A stretch of 64,000 nucleotides of DNA from Mycolicibacterium novocastrense. Its GTDB lineage: Bacteria > Actinomycetota > Actinomycetes > Mycobacteriales > Mycobacteriaceae. The position numbers were made by a program, and so were the translations under genes. Below are positions 1 to 8,527 of the stretch, piece by piece (within the stretch, counting starts at the first letter, position 1; the number at the start of each line of letters is the position of its first letter). Under the pieces are notes generated by a model. That model worked only from the letters and a program-made list of their open reading frames with translations, was not told the DNA's origin and searched no databases. The DNA is taken from NCBI RefSeq assembly GCF_001570485.1, contig NZ_BCTA01000038.1:124001-188000 (forward strand), given 5' to 3'.

Positions 1-189
1 ACTAGCTAGAGAAGTCTTCGAGCAGGCGGCGGCGTAGAAACATCAACTCGCCTCAGGCGTGGTAGCGGGAGTGCAGCAGGAAGCGGACGGTTCACCGTGA
101 CGCGACCGTCGAAGCCACGAAGCTGCTGCAACACATCCGCGGAGCGGGCCGTTTCGCTGAATGGGTGTCCATGCCGAGAATTCCGAAGG

Positions 190-966
190 TCATTGCTTCG
201 CCCTCCTGCGTTGAGCGGCCGCGATCAGCGCGGCGGTATACGGGTGCTGAGGCGCGTCGAACACCTCGGTGGTGCGCCCATGCTCGACGACCCGGCCCCG
301 CCGCATGACGGCCACCCGTTCACAGCCGTGCCCGACCAGGGCGAGGTCGTGGGTGATGTGCAGGATCGCGACACCTTTGGTGGCGGCCATTTCGCTGAGC
401 AGGTCCACGATGTCGCGGCGCAGCGTCGCATCGAGCATCCGGGTGGGCTCATCGGCGAGCACCAGCCGAGGCTCGGTCACCAGCGCCCTGGCGAAAGCCA
501 CTCGTTGCCGTTCGCCGCCGGACAGCTGATGCGGGTATCGGGTGAGGTGGCGAGGATGCAGGTAGACGGCGTTCAGAGCATCGGCGGCTCGCTCCCGGCG
601 CTCTTCCCGGTCGCCGATGCGGTGGATGACCAGCGGTTCGGCGACGATGTCGAGGACTCGCAGCGTCGGGGGCAGGGCCGCGTAAGGGTCTTGGAACACA
701 AGGTGCAACCGCCGCCGCTGGCGCCGCGCAGCCCGTTGGCGCAGTCCTACGAGGTCGACCCCGTCCAGCCGGATGGCTCCCGAGTCGGGCGTGACGAGTC
801 CGGCGACGGCCCGCGCGACGGTTGACTTGCCGACGCCGGACCCGCCGACGAGGCCGACGGTTTCCCCCGCCGCGATCTGGAGATCGAACTCGTCGACAGC
901 CCGCACCGCACCGAAGCTCACGATGAGCCCCTTGACGTCGAGCGCGGGTGACTGCTCGCGGATCAC
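190..966 (-). CDS. Peptide/metallophore ABC transporter ATPase (DppF/OppF-like)
   Basis: This 258-residue ATPase would energise the importer encoded upstream. It shows Walker A GGSGVGKST at about residues 41-49, the Q-loop VFQDP near 90, the ABC signature LSGGERQR at about 148-155 and Walker B LVLADEP near 170, followed by an H-loop histidine in HITHD. It ends with the HPYTAALI type of tail seen in DppF/OppF proteins. The start is a GTG that overlaps the stop of the preceding gene (GTGA), so the two are translationally coupled. It is the last gene of the operon. The family is clear; the substrate is inferred only from the operon. Confidence 0.93.
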   Translation of the reverse strand: MIREQSPALDVKGLIVSFGAVRAVDEFDLQIAAGETVGLVGGSGVGKSTVARAVAGLVTPDSGAIRLDGVDLVGLRQRAARRQRRRLHLVFQDPYAALPPTLRVLDIVAEPLVIHRIGDREERRERAADALNAVYLHPRHLTRYPHQLSGGERQRVAFARALVTEPRLVLADEPTRMLDATLRRDIVDLLSEMAATKGVAILHITHDLALVGHGCERVAVMRRGRVVEHGRTTEVFDAPQHPYTAALIAAAQRRRAKQ

Positions 967-2633
967 GCTGGTGTTCCCGCGGTCGTGAGGCGCGGTACCG
1001 CGTCGACCAGACTTCGGGTGAAGGGGTGCGCGGATGCGGTGAGCACCTGTTCGGTCGGGCCGACCTCCACGATCCGACCGGCCTGCATCACCGCGATCCG
1101 ATCGGCGATCCGCCCGACCACGCTCAGATCGTGCGACACGATCAGCAATGCGAGATTCAGCCGGTGACGTATGTCATCGAGCAGGTCGAGTATCTCACCC
1201 TGAACGACGCCGTCGAGACCACTGGTCGGTTCGTCGGCGATCACCACTGCGGGGTCGTTGATCAGTGCCATCGCAATGACGACGCGCTGGCACATGCCGC
1301 CGGAGAACTGGTGCGGATAGCTCCCGGCCCGAGCCGGGTCGAGCCCGACCAGGTTCAGCAGCTCGTCGGCACGCGCGCGTGCCGTGGCCCGCGTGACCGA
1401 CCGGTGTGCGCGAACTGCCTCGGCGAGCTGCGCGCGGACAGTGCGCACCGGGTTCAGCGCGCTGATCGCGTCCTGCGGCACCAACGCGATCCGGTCCCCG
1501 CGCAGTGCCCGCAGCTCCTCGGCTGTGAGCGTCGCCAGGTCTCGGCCCTGTACCGCGACGGTGCCCGCGATCACCGTCGCGGCCGGCGGCAGTAGCGCGA
1601 TGGCGGCCGCGGTGACCGTGGATTTGCCGCTACCGGACTCCCCGACCACGCCGACCAGCTCACCTGCCTCGACGGTGACACTCAGACCGTCCACGGCTGT
1701 GACGACACCACGGTCGGACTGATACGTGACGGTCAGATTCTCGATCACCAGTGGCGGCGCACCCAAGTCGACCGGGCCGGCAGCACGGGTGGGCGCGGAT
1801 CGAGGCGGCTGACCGTCGCGCAGCGAGGGCCGGGCGCGTTCTTCGAACGCGTAGCCGAGCAGTGCGAAGGCCAGGACGGTGAGTGCGATCACGAGGCCCG
1901 GTGGGACCACCCACCACAGCCAGGCATCGGTGAGGAAGGCGCTGCGGGCGTGTGCGTTCGAGAGCATGGAACCCCAGCTCTTGGCGGTGATATCACCAAG
2001 TCCGAGGAAGGCGAGGGACGCTTCCAAGAGGATCGCGGACTTAGTGGCGAGGACGAACTGCGGCACCAGCAGCGGGGCAACCGCCGGCAGAATGTGTCGA
2101 GGGAGGACGTGGCCTGCTCCGGCGCCCATCGCGCGCAGGGCCTGGATGTGGTCACGTTCGCGCAGGGAAAGCACCTGTGCCCGCAGCTCGCGCGAGATAC
2201 CGGCCCAGATCACGGCACTGATGACGATGACCTGGGTGATTAGGCCCGGCCCGGCAAACACCCCGATGACGATGGTCAACGGCAGCACCGGCAGTGCCAA
2301 GACCACGTCGACGAAGCGCATCAATACGGTGTCCACCCAGCCTCGGGCGTAGCCCGCGAGCAGTCCGACGCTCGCCCCGATGACCGTCGCCGCCAGCGCC
2401 GCAACGATTCCGACGAGCAGGGAGATGCGCGCGCCGTAGATCAGCTCGGACAGCAGATCGTGCCCCACGTCGTTGGTGCCCAGCAGATGCGCGGCCGACG
2501 GGGCCGAGAATGGCCGCCCGACCCGATCGCTCGGCGCGTAGGGCGCCAGCAGCGGTGCCGCCAAGGCAACGAATACCAGCACCCCGAGGAGGGCGAGGCC
2601 GACCATCGCGAGCCGCCGCGAGCGGGTCCTCAT
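963..2633 (-). CDS. Fused ABC permease-ATPase (DppC-DppD fusion)
   Basis: A 556-residue fusion. The first half, to about residue 275, is a DppC-type inner-membrane permease with several hydrophobic segments and an EAA-loop-like stretch (RELRAQVLSLRERDHIQALR). The second half is an ATPase with Walker A GESGSGKST, signature FSGGMCQRV and Walker B VVIADEPTSGLD. I chose the ATG at 2633 because it overlaps the stop of the upstream permease (ATGA) and is followed at once by a membrane segment; the reading frame stays open further upstream but reads as arginine-rich shadow sequence. With the separate DppF-like subunit it gives the usual pair of different ATPases. Such permease-ATPase fusions occur in actinobacterial dipeptide/nickel importers. 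Confidence 0.9.
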   Translation of the reverse strand: MRTRSRRLAMVGLALLGVLVFVALAAPLLAPYAPSDRVGRPFSAPSAAHLLGTNDVGHDLLSELIYGARISLLVGIVAALAATVIGASVGLLAGYARGWVDTVLMRFVDVVLALPVLPLTIVIGVFAGPGLITQVIVISAVIWAGISRELRAQVLSLRERDHIQALRAMGAGAGHVLPRHILPAVAPLLVPQFVLATKSAILLEASLAFLGLGDITAKSWGSMLSNAHARSAFLTDAWLWWVVPPGLVIALTVLAFALLGYAFEERARPSLRDGQPPRSAPTRAAGPVDLGAPPLVIENLTVTYQSDRGVVTAVDGLSVTVEAGELVGVVGESGSGKSTVTAAAIALLPPAATVIAGTVAVQGRDLATLTAEELRALRGDRIALVPQDAISALNPVRTVRAQLAEAVRAHRSVTRATARARADELLNLVGLDPARAGSYPHQFSGGMCQRVVIAMALINDPAVVIADEPTSGLDGVVQGEILDLLDDIRHRLNLALLIVSHDLSVVGRIADRIAVMQAGRIVEVGPTEQVLTASAHPFTRSLVDAVPRLTTAGTPA

Positions 2634-3640
2634 GACGGCACCGCGGTGCCCGTTGTCGTCACGGCGGACTCTCGCCGCTCGGGTCGTACCCGAGGATCGA
2701 GGAGTGGGTAGGTGAGGTCTGCCAACAGATTTGCCGCCACGATGCCGACCGTGATCAACAGGAACCCGCCCTGGAGCAGGGGGTAGTCCCTCGCCGTGAC
2801 CGCGTTGAAGATCAACCGGCCGATCCCGGGATACGCAAAGACCGTTTCGACGACGACAGCCCCGGATACCAGCGTCCCGACGGCGAGCGTCACGTTGGTG
2901 TACACCGGCAGCAGCGCGTTCCGCAGGGCGTGGGTGATCACGATCCGTCGTTCGGAGAGGCCTTTGGCCCGGGCGAGCCGGACGAAGGGCTCGTCCAGGA
3001 CGGTTGTCATCGTCGCCCTGGCCAGCAGGAAGAATCCGCCGAGCGTGGCGAGTACCAGCGTGGCCACCGGCAACACCATGCGCGCGGCGACGTCGGCGAG
3101 CCATCCGAGGCCGTCGCCGTCGATCGCCGCGGCACCGTAGGACGGGAAGATCCCGAGCTGCACCGCGAATACTGCGACGAGGATCATGCCGATCCAGAAG
3201 CTGGGCATGGCGTCAAGCAGGAGGACCCCGATGACCGAGCCCGCGTCGCGACGGGTGCCGCGCCGCCAGGCCGCCCAAGCGCCCAGGAGGGTGCCGATGA
3301 CGAAAGCCAGCAGGATCGATACGGCGGCCAGCGCAACCGTCCAGGGCAGGTAGTCCAGCAGAATGTCGACCACCGGCCGGTTGAACTCGACCGATGTCCC
3401 CAGGTCACCCCGTACCAAGTCAGCCCAAAATGCGCCGTACTGTTCGAGGATGGACCGGTCCAATCCGTAGCTGGCCCGGATCTCCTCCAATAGTTCCGGT
3501 GCCAGATCGCCATTCTCGCCGTACAGGTAGACGACCGGATCGCCACCGGAGAGGTGTGGCAGCGCGAAATTCAGTGTGGCCGCGACCCACAACACCAGCG
3601 CGTACTGCCCGGCCCTCGCCAGTAGCCGGCCGGGCCTCAT
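2630..3640 (-). CDS. ABC transporter permease (DppB-like)
   Basis: A 336-residue integral membrane protein of the binding-protein-dependent permease family. It begins with a membrane helix (ALVLWVAATLNFALP), has the periplasmic loop with GLDRSILEQYGAFWADLVRGD typical of DppB/OppB, then five further hydrophobic segments and an EAA loop (VRLARAKGLSERRIVITHALRN). It would form the translocation pore with the permease half of the next gene, whose start codon overlaps its stop. It lies 46 bases downstream of the binding protein. The assignment to the DppB class is secure; the substrate is not readable from the sequence. Confidence 0.93.
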   Translation of the reverse strand: MRPGRLLARAGQYALVLWVAATLNFALPHLSGGDPVVYLYGENGDLAPELLEEIRASYGLDRSILEQYGAFWADLVRGDLGTSVEFNRPVVDILLDYLPWTVALAAVSILLAFVIGTLLGAWAAWRRGTRRDAGSVIGVLLLDAMPSFWIGMILVAVFAVQLGIFPSYGAAAIDGDGLGWLADVAARMVLPVATLVLATLGGFFLLARATMTTVLDEPFVRLARAKGLSERRIVITHALRNALLPVYTNVTLAVGTLVSGAVVVETVFAYPGIGRLIFNAVTARDYPLLQGGFLLITVGIVAANLLADLTYPLLDPRVRPERRESAVTTTGTAVPS

Positions 3641-3686
3641 CCGTCCGGGACCGTCGTCCGTGCTACGTCGGGCAGGTACGGGTGCC

Positions 3687-5309
3687 TCACGGTGTCACCA
3701 CGGCGTTGGCCGCCTCAGCCCGGTCTCGCGGAATCAACGACCATTTGTGCATGATGCCGTACCCCGGTGAGTCGACGAACCCGCCGTAGCTACCGATCCG
3801 GTAGGCGAAGTACTTGTCGGGATGGTAGAGCGCAACCACCGGCGGCACCTCGTTCAACAGTCGCTGGATCTCGAAGCCTGCCTCGCGCCGGTCTTCCAGC
3901 GTGGCGGTCTGCTTCCAGCGGTCGATCTTCTGCTGGAGTTCCGGGTACGGGTATTCGTCGAGGTTCCAGGAGGAGCCCGAGAACAGGCTCAGCACATACT
4001 GAGTGGGGTCGGCCACGGTATGCGGGACTCCGTCCCGCACCAGGAGGTCGAAGGTCTCCATGTCCTTGCCGGATGCAGCGTGCCGGCCGGCGTCCAGGGG
4101 CCGCACATTGACTGCCAGCCCGACGTCACCGAGCTGTTCGGCGACCACCTCGGCGGCACGGACCTGCGTGGGTTCGGCGCCGTTCACCTCCACGGTGAGC
4201 GTGAGCGGAGCGCCATCGGGGCTCTCCCGGAGACCATCGCCGTCGGTGTCGCGATACCCGGCTTCGTCGAGGATCGCGCGTGCCCGCTCCGGGTCGGTCG
4301 GCGTGGAGGCCTCTGGATCGGCCCACGGTGAGTCGGGATGCATGCGTCCCATCGTCGCTGCGCGTCCGCGACCCAACACAACGACGTCGAGCAGTTCCTC
4401 CTTGTCCAGCGCCAGCGATACCGCGCTGCGCACCCGGGCGTCGGCGAACATCGGTTTGGTGTAGTTCATCCGGAGGTCGACCTGTTCGAGCGGGGTGGTG
4501 TTCACGACCTCGATCGTGTCGGAGGCCTCGAACTCGTCCAGCAACTCCGGCGGAACCTGACGGGCGGCCACGTCGATCTCACCCGCGCGCAACGCGGTGA
4601 ATGTGGCCGAGGGGTCTTCGATGACCGGCATCACCAGTTCGTTCACCCGCGGCTTGCCACCGAAATATTCGCTGAATGCGGTGAATCGGTAACCGGTGAC
4701 GGGGTCGTACTCGGCGAGCCGGTATGGGCCGGTGCCGATCGGCAGTGCGGTGACCTTTTTGACGCTCTCCGGCGGAATCTGCGACCAGATGTGTTTGGGC
4801 AGGATCGGGAGGTCGGCAAGTGTCACCGTGCCGAGCTCCGGGCAGGGAAACGCGCATTCGAAACGTATTGTGTCGGAATCGATTCGGGTCGTCGAGGAGA
4901 TCTCAGGAATCTCCGTGATGTGGTGCGTCCAGCGGCCGGTGTCGGCCTCTTGGGCGTAGGCGAAGGTGAACTCCACATCGGCGGCGGTGAACGGCTCCCC
5001 GTCATGCCAGGTGACGTCGTCTCGGACGGTAACTTCCCAGGTGCTGGGATCGACCATGGTGACCTCCGAGGCCAGCCACGGTTGCGGGTCGTCGACAAAG
5101 GGAGACGGTGCGACGAGCTTGTCGTAGACCAACTCGCTGATCCATTCCTCGTGCTCGACGAAGACGTTGACCGGGCCGACGTCCAACGGGATTGCCACGG
5201 TGAGCCGGTCAACCGTGTCCGGGCCGGCACTGGGTCCTGAGCCCTTATCGGCACATCCGCCCACCAGCAACGCAGACGCGCACATCAGTGCGCCCCACCG
5301 GTATTTCAT
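3687..5309 (-). CDS. Extracytoplasmic solute-binding lipoprotein (SBP family 5)
   Basis: A 540-residue binding protein of the DppA/OppA/NikA family. The first 19 residues form a lipoprotein signal peptide ending in the lipobox LVGGC. Family features follow: WHDGEPFTAADVEFTF, a Gly-Thr-Gly-Pro-Tyr stretch (GTGPYRLAEYDP) and ARAILDEAGYRDTDGDGLRE. The start at 5309 is preferred over the longer frame because it begins the signal peptide and overlaps the upstream stop (ATGA). An operon under an iron box suggests a metal chelate or a peptide-like siderophore as cargo, but family 5 proteins bind many ligands, so this is an inference. Confidence 0.93.
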   Translation of the reverse strand: MKYRWGALMCASALLVGGCADKGSGPSAGPDTVDRLTVAIPLDVGPVNVFVEHEEWISELVYDKLVAPSPFVDDPQPWLASEVTMVDPSTWEVTVRDDVTWHDGEPFTAADVEFTFAYAQEADTGRWTHHITEIPEISSTTRIDSDTIRFECAFPCPELGTVTLADLPILPKHIWSQIPPESVKKVTALPIGTGPYRLAEYDPVTGYRFTAFSEYFGGKPRVNELVMPVIEDPSATFTALRAGEIDVAARQVPPELLDEFEASDTIEVVNTTPLEQVDLRMNYTKPMFADARVRSAVSLALDKEELLDVVVLGRGRAATMGRMHPDSPWADPEASTPTDPERARAILDEAGYRDTDGDGLRESPDGAPLTLTVEVNGAEPTQVRAAEVVAEQLGDVGLAVNVRPLDAGRHAASGKDMETFDLLVRDGVPHTVADPTQYVLSLFSGSSWNLDEYPYPELQQKIDRWKQTATLEDRREAGFEIQRLLNEVPPVVALYHPDKYFAYRIGSYGGFVDSPGYGIMHKWSLIPRDRAEAANAVVTP

Positions 5310-5896
5310 CGCACACTCCCGGGTAGCAGGGTCGTCGTCACCCACGGCAGAAAGGCGGCCAGGAACCGCGCGCTGGCGGGCGCCCTGGTGTGGCCGTAAT
5401 GCGCGAGTGGATCGATGGTGCTGACCATCAGCGTGCCGCCCGAGGCGGGCCGCTCCAGGTAGGCGACGGCCGACCCGTCGGGCGCGCTGAGTAACACTTC
5501 GGCGCCATCGGGTGCATCGAGCACACCGTGGTGGTGCAGGGCCTGCCCGGCGGCGCCTACCTCGGTGTGCGACCAGGTCCCGCCGATGCGGGTCTGTCCC
5601 GCGCCACCGACCGGACGGAAGGTCCAGCGCAGCGAATGTGGCCATCCCCCTTGCTGTTCACCGAACATCAGCACGATCCCCCCGCGGTTCAGCAATGCCT
5701 CCAGCTGCGGAGCCAGTCGGGACAACCGGCGTCTGGGGGTCCCCTCGGGCACCCAGACCGCCTCCGCGTCGTCAATTGCCGGGTATCCCGTCGCGCCGGT
5801 GTACACCACCGCATCGAGGTGTGCGCGGTGGTGCGGCTCGGCGAATGTCGCAGTTTCCGCGGCCGATCCGCTGGTCAGCGCAACCAGTCCGGTCAT
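5306..5896 (-). CDS. Conserved protein, glutamine amidotransferase/ThuA-like fold, second paralogue
   Basis: A 196-residue cytoplasmic protein of unknown function. Its core LEALLNRGGIVLMFGEQ matches LAGLLDRGGVVVF-type sequence in the protein encoded immediately upstream, so the two look like diverged tandem paralogues. The alternation of short strands and helices, with a glycine-rich turn after a hydrophobic strand, resembles the class I glutamine-amidotransferase/ThuA fold, but I see no convincing catalytic cysteine-histidine pair. ATG at 5896 overlaps the upstream stop and its own stop overlaps the binding-protein start, so it is coupled to the importer. A role in handling the imported ligand is inference. 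Confidence 0.72.
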   Translation of the reverse strand: MTGLVALTSGSAAETATFAEPHHRAHLDAVVYTGATGYPAIDDAEAVWVPEGTPRRRLSRLAPQLEALLNRGGIVLMFGEQQGGWPHSLRWTFRPVGGAGQTRIGGTWSHTEVGAAGQALHHHGVLDAPDGAEVLLSAPDGSAVAYLERPASGGTLMVSTIDPLAHYGHTRAPASARFLAAFLPWVTTTLLPGSVR

Positions 5897-6555
5897 CGGG
5901 TGGCTCCCGCGATCCACTGGACCAGCTGCGGCATGATCCGTGCAGCCGTGGTGGTGGTGACGCCGTTCGCGATCAGGTTGTTGCCACTGTGCACCAGAAC
6001 CGTGCCGCTCCCCGCCTTCGCGACGTAGGTGCCCGGTGTCTCGTCGGCTCGCCACGCGATCACTTCGGCATGCTCCGGTGGCCGATGCCAGCCATTGGCG
6101 TAGAGGAACGAGTGCCCGAGCTCTGCGGGCGCGACGCCGGCGAAGACCGGGTGGTCGGCGAGCACCGGCGATCCCGCGGTGTCCGCGTTGCTTTGATGCC
6201 ACTCGAATGTCGTGGTTTCGGGCAGCCAGTCCTCCGCGAGTTGGCCGCTGAACACCACGACACCACCCCGGTCGAGCAGGCCGGCGATGCGCTGTTTCAT
6301 TCGGGCAAGCAGCAGTTGGTCCGCGCGACCCGCGATGATCAGACCGGCAAACCCCTCCAGGTCGGCGTCGGGCAGGTCGTCCATGTCGAGCAGCGTGACC
6401 GGCATCGCGTCAAGCGCGGCATCGCGGCCGTCGACCCCGCCGGCGAGGGTCCACAAACGGTGGATCTCGTCCCAGTCCATCTCACCGCTCTGGCCCGGCC
6501 CAGGCGTCGGGTGCACTGCGATTGCGACTTCATGCAGCCTGAGGTAACAGGTCAA
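5893..6555 (-). CDS. Conserved protein, glutamine amidotransferase/ThuA-like fold, first gene of iron-regulated operon
   Basis: About 220 residues; function not recognised. It contains GLIIAGRADQLLL, then GLLDRGGVVVFSGQ, then SGTVLVHSGNNLI near the C-terminus, a layout like ThuA or class I amidotransferase folds, and it resembles the protein of the next gene. The open frame begins with TTG at 6553-6555, only 10 bases from the IdeR-type box. An A/G-rich ribosome site (AAGGAAG) sits right against that TTG, so a GTG at about 6516 or the ATG at 6480 (MDWDEIHR) could be the true start. It is the first gene of a six-gene overlapping operon ending at 190. The start is uncertain; the coding call is firm. 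Confidence 0.7.
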   Translation of the reverse strand: MTCYLRLHEVAIAVHPTPGPGQSGEMDWDEIHRLWTLAGGVDGRDAALDAMPVTLLDMDDLPDADLEGFAGLIIAGRADQLLLARMKQRIAGLLDRGGVVVFSGQLAEDWLPETTTFEWHQSNADTAGSPVLADHPVFAGVAPAELGHSFLYANGWHRPPEHAEVIAWRADETPGTYVAKAGSGTVLVHSGNNLIANGVTTTTAARIMPQLVQWIAGATR

Positions 6556-6565
6556 GTCAACTTCC

Positions 6566-6584
6566 TTAGGTTAGGCGAAGCTAC
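6566..6584 (-). promoter_or_regulatory. IdeR/DtxR-type iron box upstream of ABC transporter operon
   Basis: The 19 bases match the mycobacterial iron-box palindrome (TTAGGTTAG-S-CTAACCTAA) at 16 of 19 positions, with a perfect left arm TTAGGTTAGGC. It sits just upstream of the first operon gene, where bound Fe(II)-IdeR would block transcription. Iron repression of the importer is therefore the expected behaviour. The match is seen directly; the regulation is inferred from the known consensus. Confidence 0.82.
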
Positions 6585-6973
6585 CTGTCCTGTTTAGCAC
6601 GCGAACAATGCTCCGGCTACCTCTCCGTAGAGACGAAAGGTGGCCGGAGCCAATTGAATTGCGCGCGCAGGAGAGCCGGACAGTTGTCTCGCGAATAGCA
6701 CGTCACACCGCCCGACGCACTTTGCAACTTCGTGCCGGCCGACAGGGTGTCGACGCGAAAGTCATTGCGGTGCAGAACTAGCGGTGTGAAGGTCAATAGT
6801 CTGTATTGCCGGATCACGTCCGGCGTTTAGGCACTTCTCCACTCGGACGGGTCGGACCGTCCAAGGCCAGGCACGGCAACGCGAAATCGATGGCGGCGGC
6901 GACCGCACGCACCAAAAGCGCACTGCCCCAGACGGTCCGGCATCCGACGGATCGCCTTCAGCACAGGATCACA
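6585..6973. other. Intergenic region, no gene supported
   Basis: About 390 bases between the iron-regulated operon and the next gene. A 66-codon frame exists on the minus strand but its composition, with many rare residues and no ribosome site, does not look coding. Apart from the upstream part of the operon promoter I see no recognisable signal here. Confidence 0.4.
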
Positions 6974-7498
6974 TCACCGAATTGTGGCGTCGTAGACGTC
7001 CTTTGCCGGGTGGCTCAGAAGGCGTTGAGCCATATCCTTCTTCAGCCAGACGAGACGCTCTTCCTCTTCAGGGCTACGTTCTACTTTTCTTGCCAGCGTG
7101 ATGAACTCGTCGGCAACAAGTCCGGGACGCAACGTGAGGTCGACGGTCCGGCCCCGGTACTTCAACCGGAAAAGATACTTGCCCTTGGGACTTTGCAGAA
7201 TATCGTCGCCGGCCAGCGCCACGTCGACGTGATAGCGCCCGCCGGTCACGACCCGAGTGACGATCTCAAATGCGTCGCGGCCTCCGGGACCGGGGAACGC
7301 AGTCTCTATGGACAGGTCCGCCCGCTCGGGCGCCTTACCGTCGTCCAACAGCGGGAAGCCGCGTTCCATGACCTTGAACGCATGGGCCACCCCGCCGGGA
7401 AAGCCGAAGCCGTGGTATCGCAGCATCTCATCGAAGGTGAACTGGATTGGCTGGCCACCCTCGGTGACTGTCAGGGTCTCGGTATCAGGGTATGACAT
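6974..7498 (-). CDS. FmdE-like protein
   Basis: A 174-residue soluble protein. YHGFGFPGGVAHAFKVMER, then GRDAFEIVTRVVTGGRYHVD, then GKYLFRLKYRGRTVDLTLRP follow the order of motifs of the FmdE (PF02663) family, in which the first block is usually a His-Gly-His metal site. Here the second histidine is replaced and the family's cysteines are absent, so metal binding may be lost or changed. The ATG has a good ribosome site (AAGGA). It is divergent from the MarR gene and the two share a 213-base promoter region with a long dyad, which suggests control by MarR. FmdE relationship is a pattern judgement, not an alignment. Confidence 0.62.
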   Translation of the reverse strand: MSYPDTETLTVTEGGQPIQFTFDEMLRYHGFGFPGGVAHAFKVMERGFPLLDDGKAPERADLSIETAFPGPGGRDAFEIVTRVVTGGRYHVDVALAGDDILQSPKGKYLFRLKYRGRTVDLTLRPGLVADEFITLARKVERSPEEEERLVWLKKDMAQRLLSHPAKDVYDATIR

Positions 7499-7710
7499 GT
7501 GATTCCTTCGGTTGTGTCAAGAGATTTCACGTTGCCGAACGGTCAACGCCGAGCGCCGTGCATGCGCGCACGGCGCGCTGCACCGGCTGAAGCAGTCACC
7601 ACTCACGGGCGCCGGCAAGAACCGAGCGATGGCGTCTCCGCCCGGTAGGCATGGCTTCTGGATGGGCGGCCGCGCAACTCCTTCCTAGGTACGCACACAC
7701 CGAGCCATGC

Positions 7711-7741
7711 GCATAATAGCTCGGACCCAGAGGTATTATGC
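7711..7741 (+). promoter_or_regulatory. Dyad overlapping the marR promoter
   Basis: GCATAATA at 7711-7718 and TATTATGC at 7734-7741 form perfect 8-base inverted arms separated by 15 bases. The right arm contains TATTAT, a good -10 element placed about 7 bases before the in-frame GTG at 7747. Binding of a MarR dimer here would repress its own gene and possibly the divergent FmdE-like gene. Confidence 0.6.
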
Positions 7742-8196
7742 AAGGTGTGGCCACCCACTCCGAGATCGCAGCTGACATCTTCGACACCCACGGGCGTTTC
7801 CGTCGTCAGGTGCGTCGGACGGCCGGTCGCGCCTTCACCACCGGACTGCCCGAGTCGCAAGCTGACCTCGTGCGGCTCATCGGTCGACAGCCTGGGATCT
7901 CGGTGAGCGCCGCGGCGGCAGAACTCGGCATGGCGGCCAACACCGCCTCCACGCTGGTCACCAAGCTGTCCGGTGACGGTCTGGTGATCCGCGAGGTGGA
8001 CGCGACGGACCGGCGCGTGGGCCGACTGCGGCTCAGCGCCAATGCGCAGCGCGTCGCCGACAATTCCCGCAAGGCCCGGCGTACGGCTCTGGCGGGAATC
8101 CTCGACCAGCTCTCCGACAACGAGATCGACTCGCTCGCTGACGGATTGGTGGTCATCAAAAAGATGGTCCAGTTGCTCAACGAAGGTCAGCCGTAA
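7738..8196 (+). CDS. MarR family transcriptional regulator
   Basis: About 150 residues with the MarR winged helix: SVSAAAAELGMAANTASTLV is the helix-turn-helix (about residues 52-72), followed by the wing DGLVIREVDATDRRVGRLRLS with the conserved DxRxxRL pattern, and dimerisation helices at both ends. The frame starts with ATG at 7738, but that ATG lies inside the dyad and -10 element. The in-frame GTG at 7747 would give a leaderless message, which is common in mycobacteria, and is my preferred start. It is divergent from the FmdE-like gene. The ligand cannot be inferred. Confidence 0.88.
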   Translation: MQGVATHSEIAADIFDTHGRFRRQVRRTAGRAFTTGLPESQADLVRLIGRQPGISVSAAAAELGMAANTASTLVTKLSGDGLVIREVDATDRRVGRLRLSANAQRVADNSRKARRTALAGILDQLSDNEIDSLADGLVVIKKMVQLLNEGQP

Positions 8197-8251
8197 CCAC
8201 CGAGGCGGCCATCGATCCCCGCGACACTCATCCGGTTGGGAAGGTACGCCC

Positions 8252-8386
8252 ATGCTCACCGTAGTTCAGCAGGCCAACGACAGCGATGGCGGCCAGCGGT
8301 CGCTGCTCGATGAGATCGTTCGCGACGGTGCTCGGACCCGTTCCACGGGATTGACCATCTCTCAGATATTGGGTGGAAACGTCTAA
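8252..8386 (+). pseudogene. IS256-family transposase, N-terminal fragment
   Basis: The first residues MLTVVQQANDSDGGQRSLLD followed by EIVRDGAR match the start of mycobacterial IS256-family transposases. After that the frame leaves the family sequence and stops after 44 codons, so only about 28 codons of a protein of roughly 400 residues survive. The upstream 55 bases also look like the leader of such an element. It is a remnant of a former insertion, not a functional gene. Confidence 0.65.
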
Positions 8387-8527
8387 CACGGAAGGTTAGG
8401 TTCATCCGGTTGAAGAGCCATGCGTCCGAACGAGGTGTATTGGTGACGGTCCGAGCAACGGCAGCCGACTCAGGTCGACTGTCCTCCGCGCATGCCAGGA
8501 CTGAATCAAACCCAAGGAGTATCTCTC

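Noticed and set aside
6617..6817. 66-codon frame on the minus strand
   Set aside because: No ribosome site, atypical composition and no recognisable motif.
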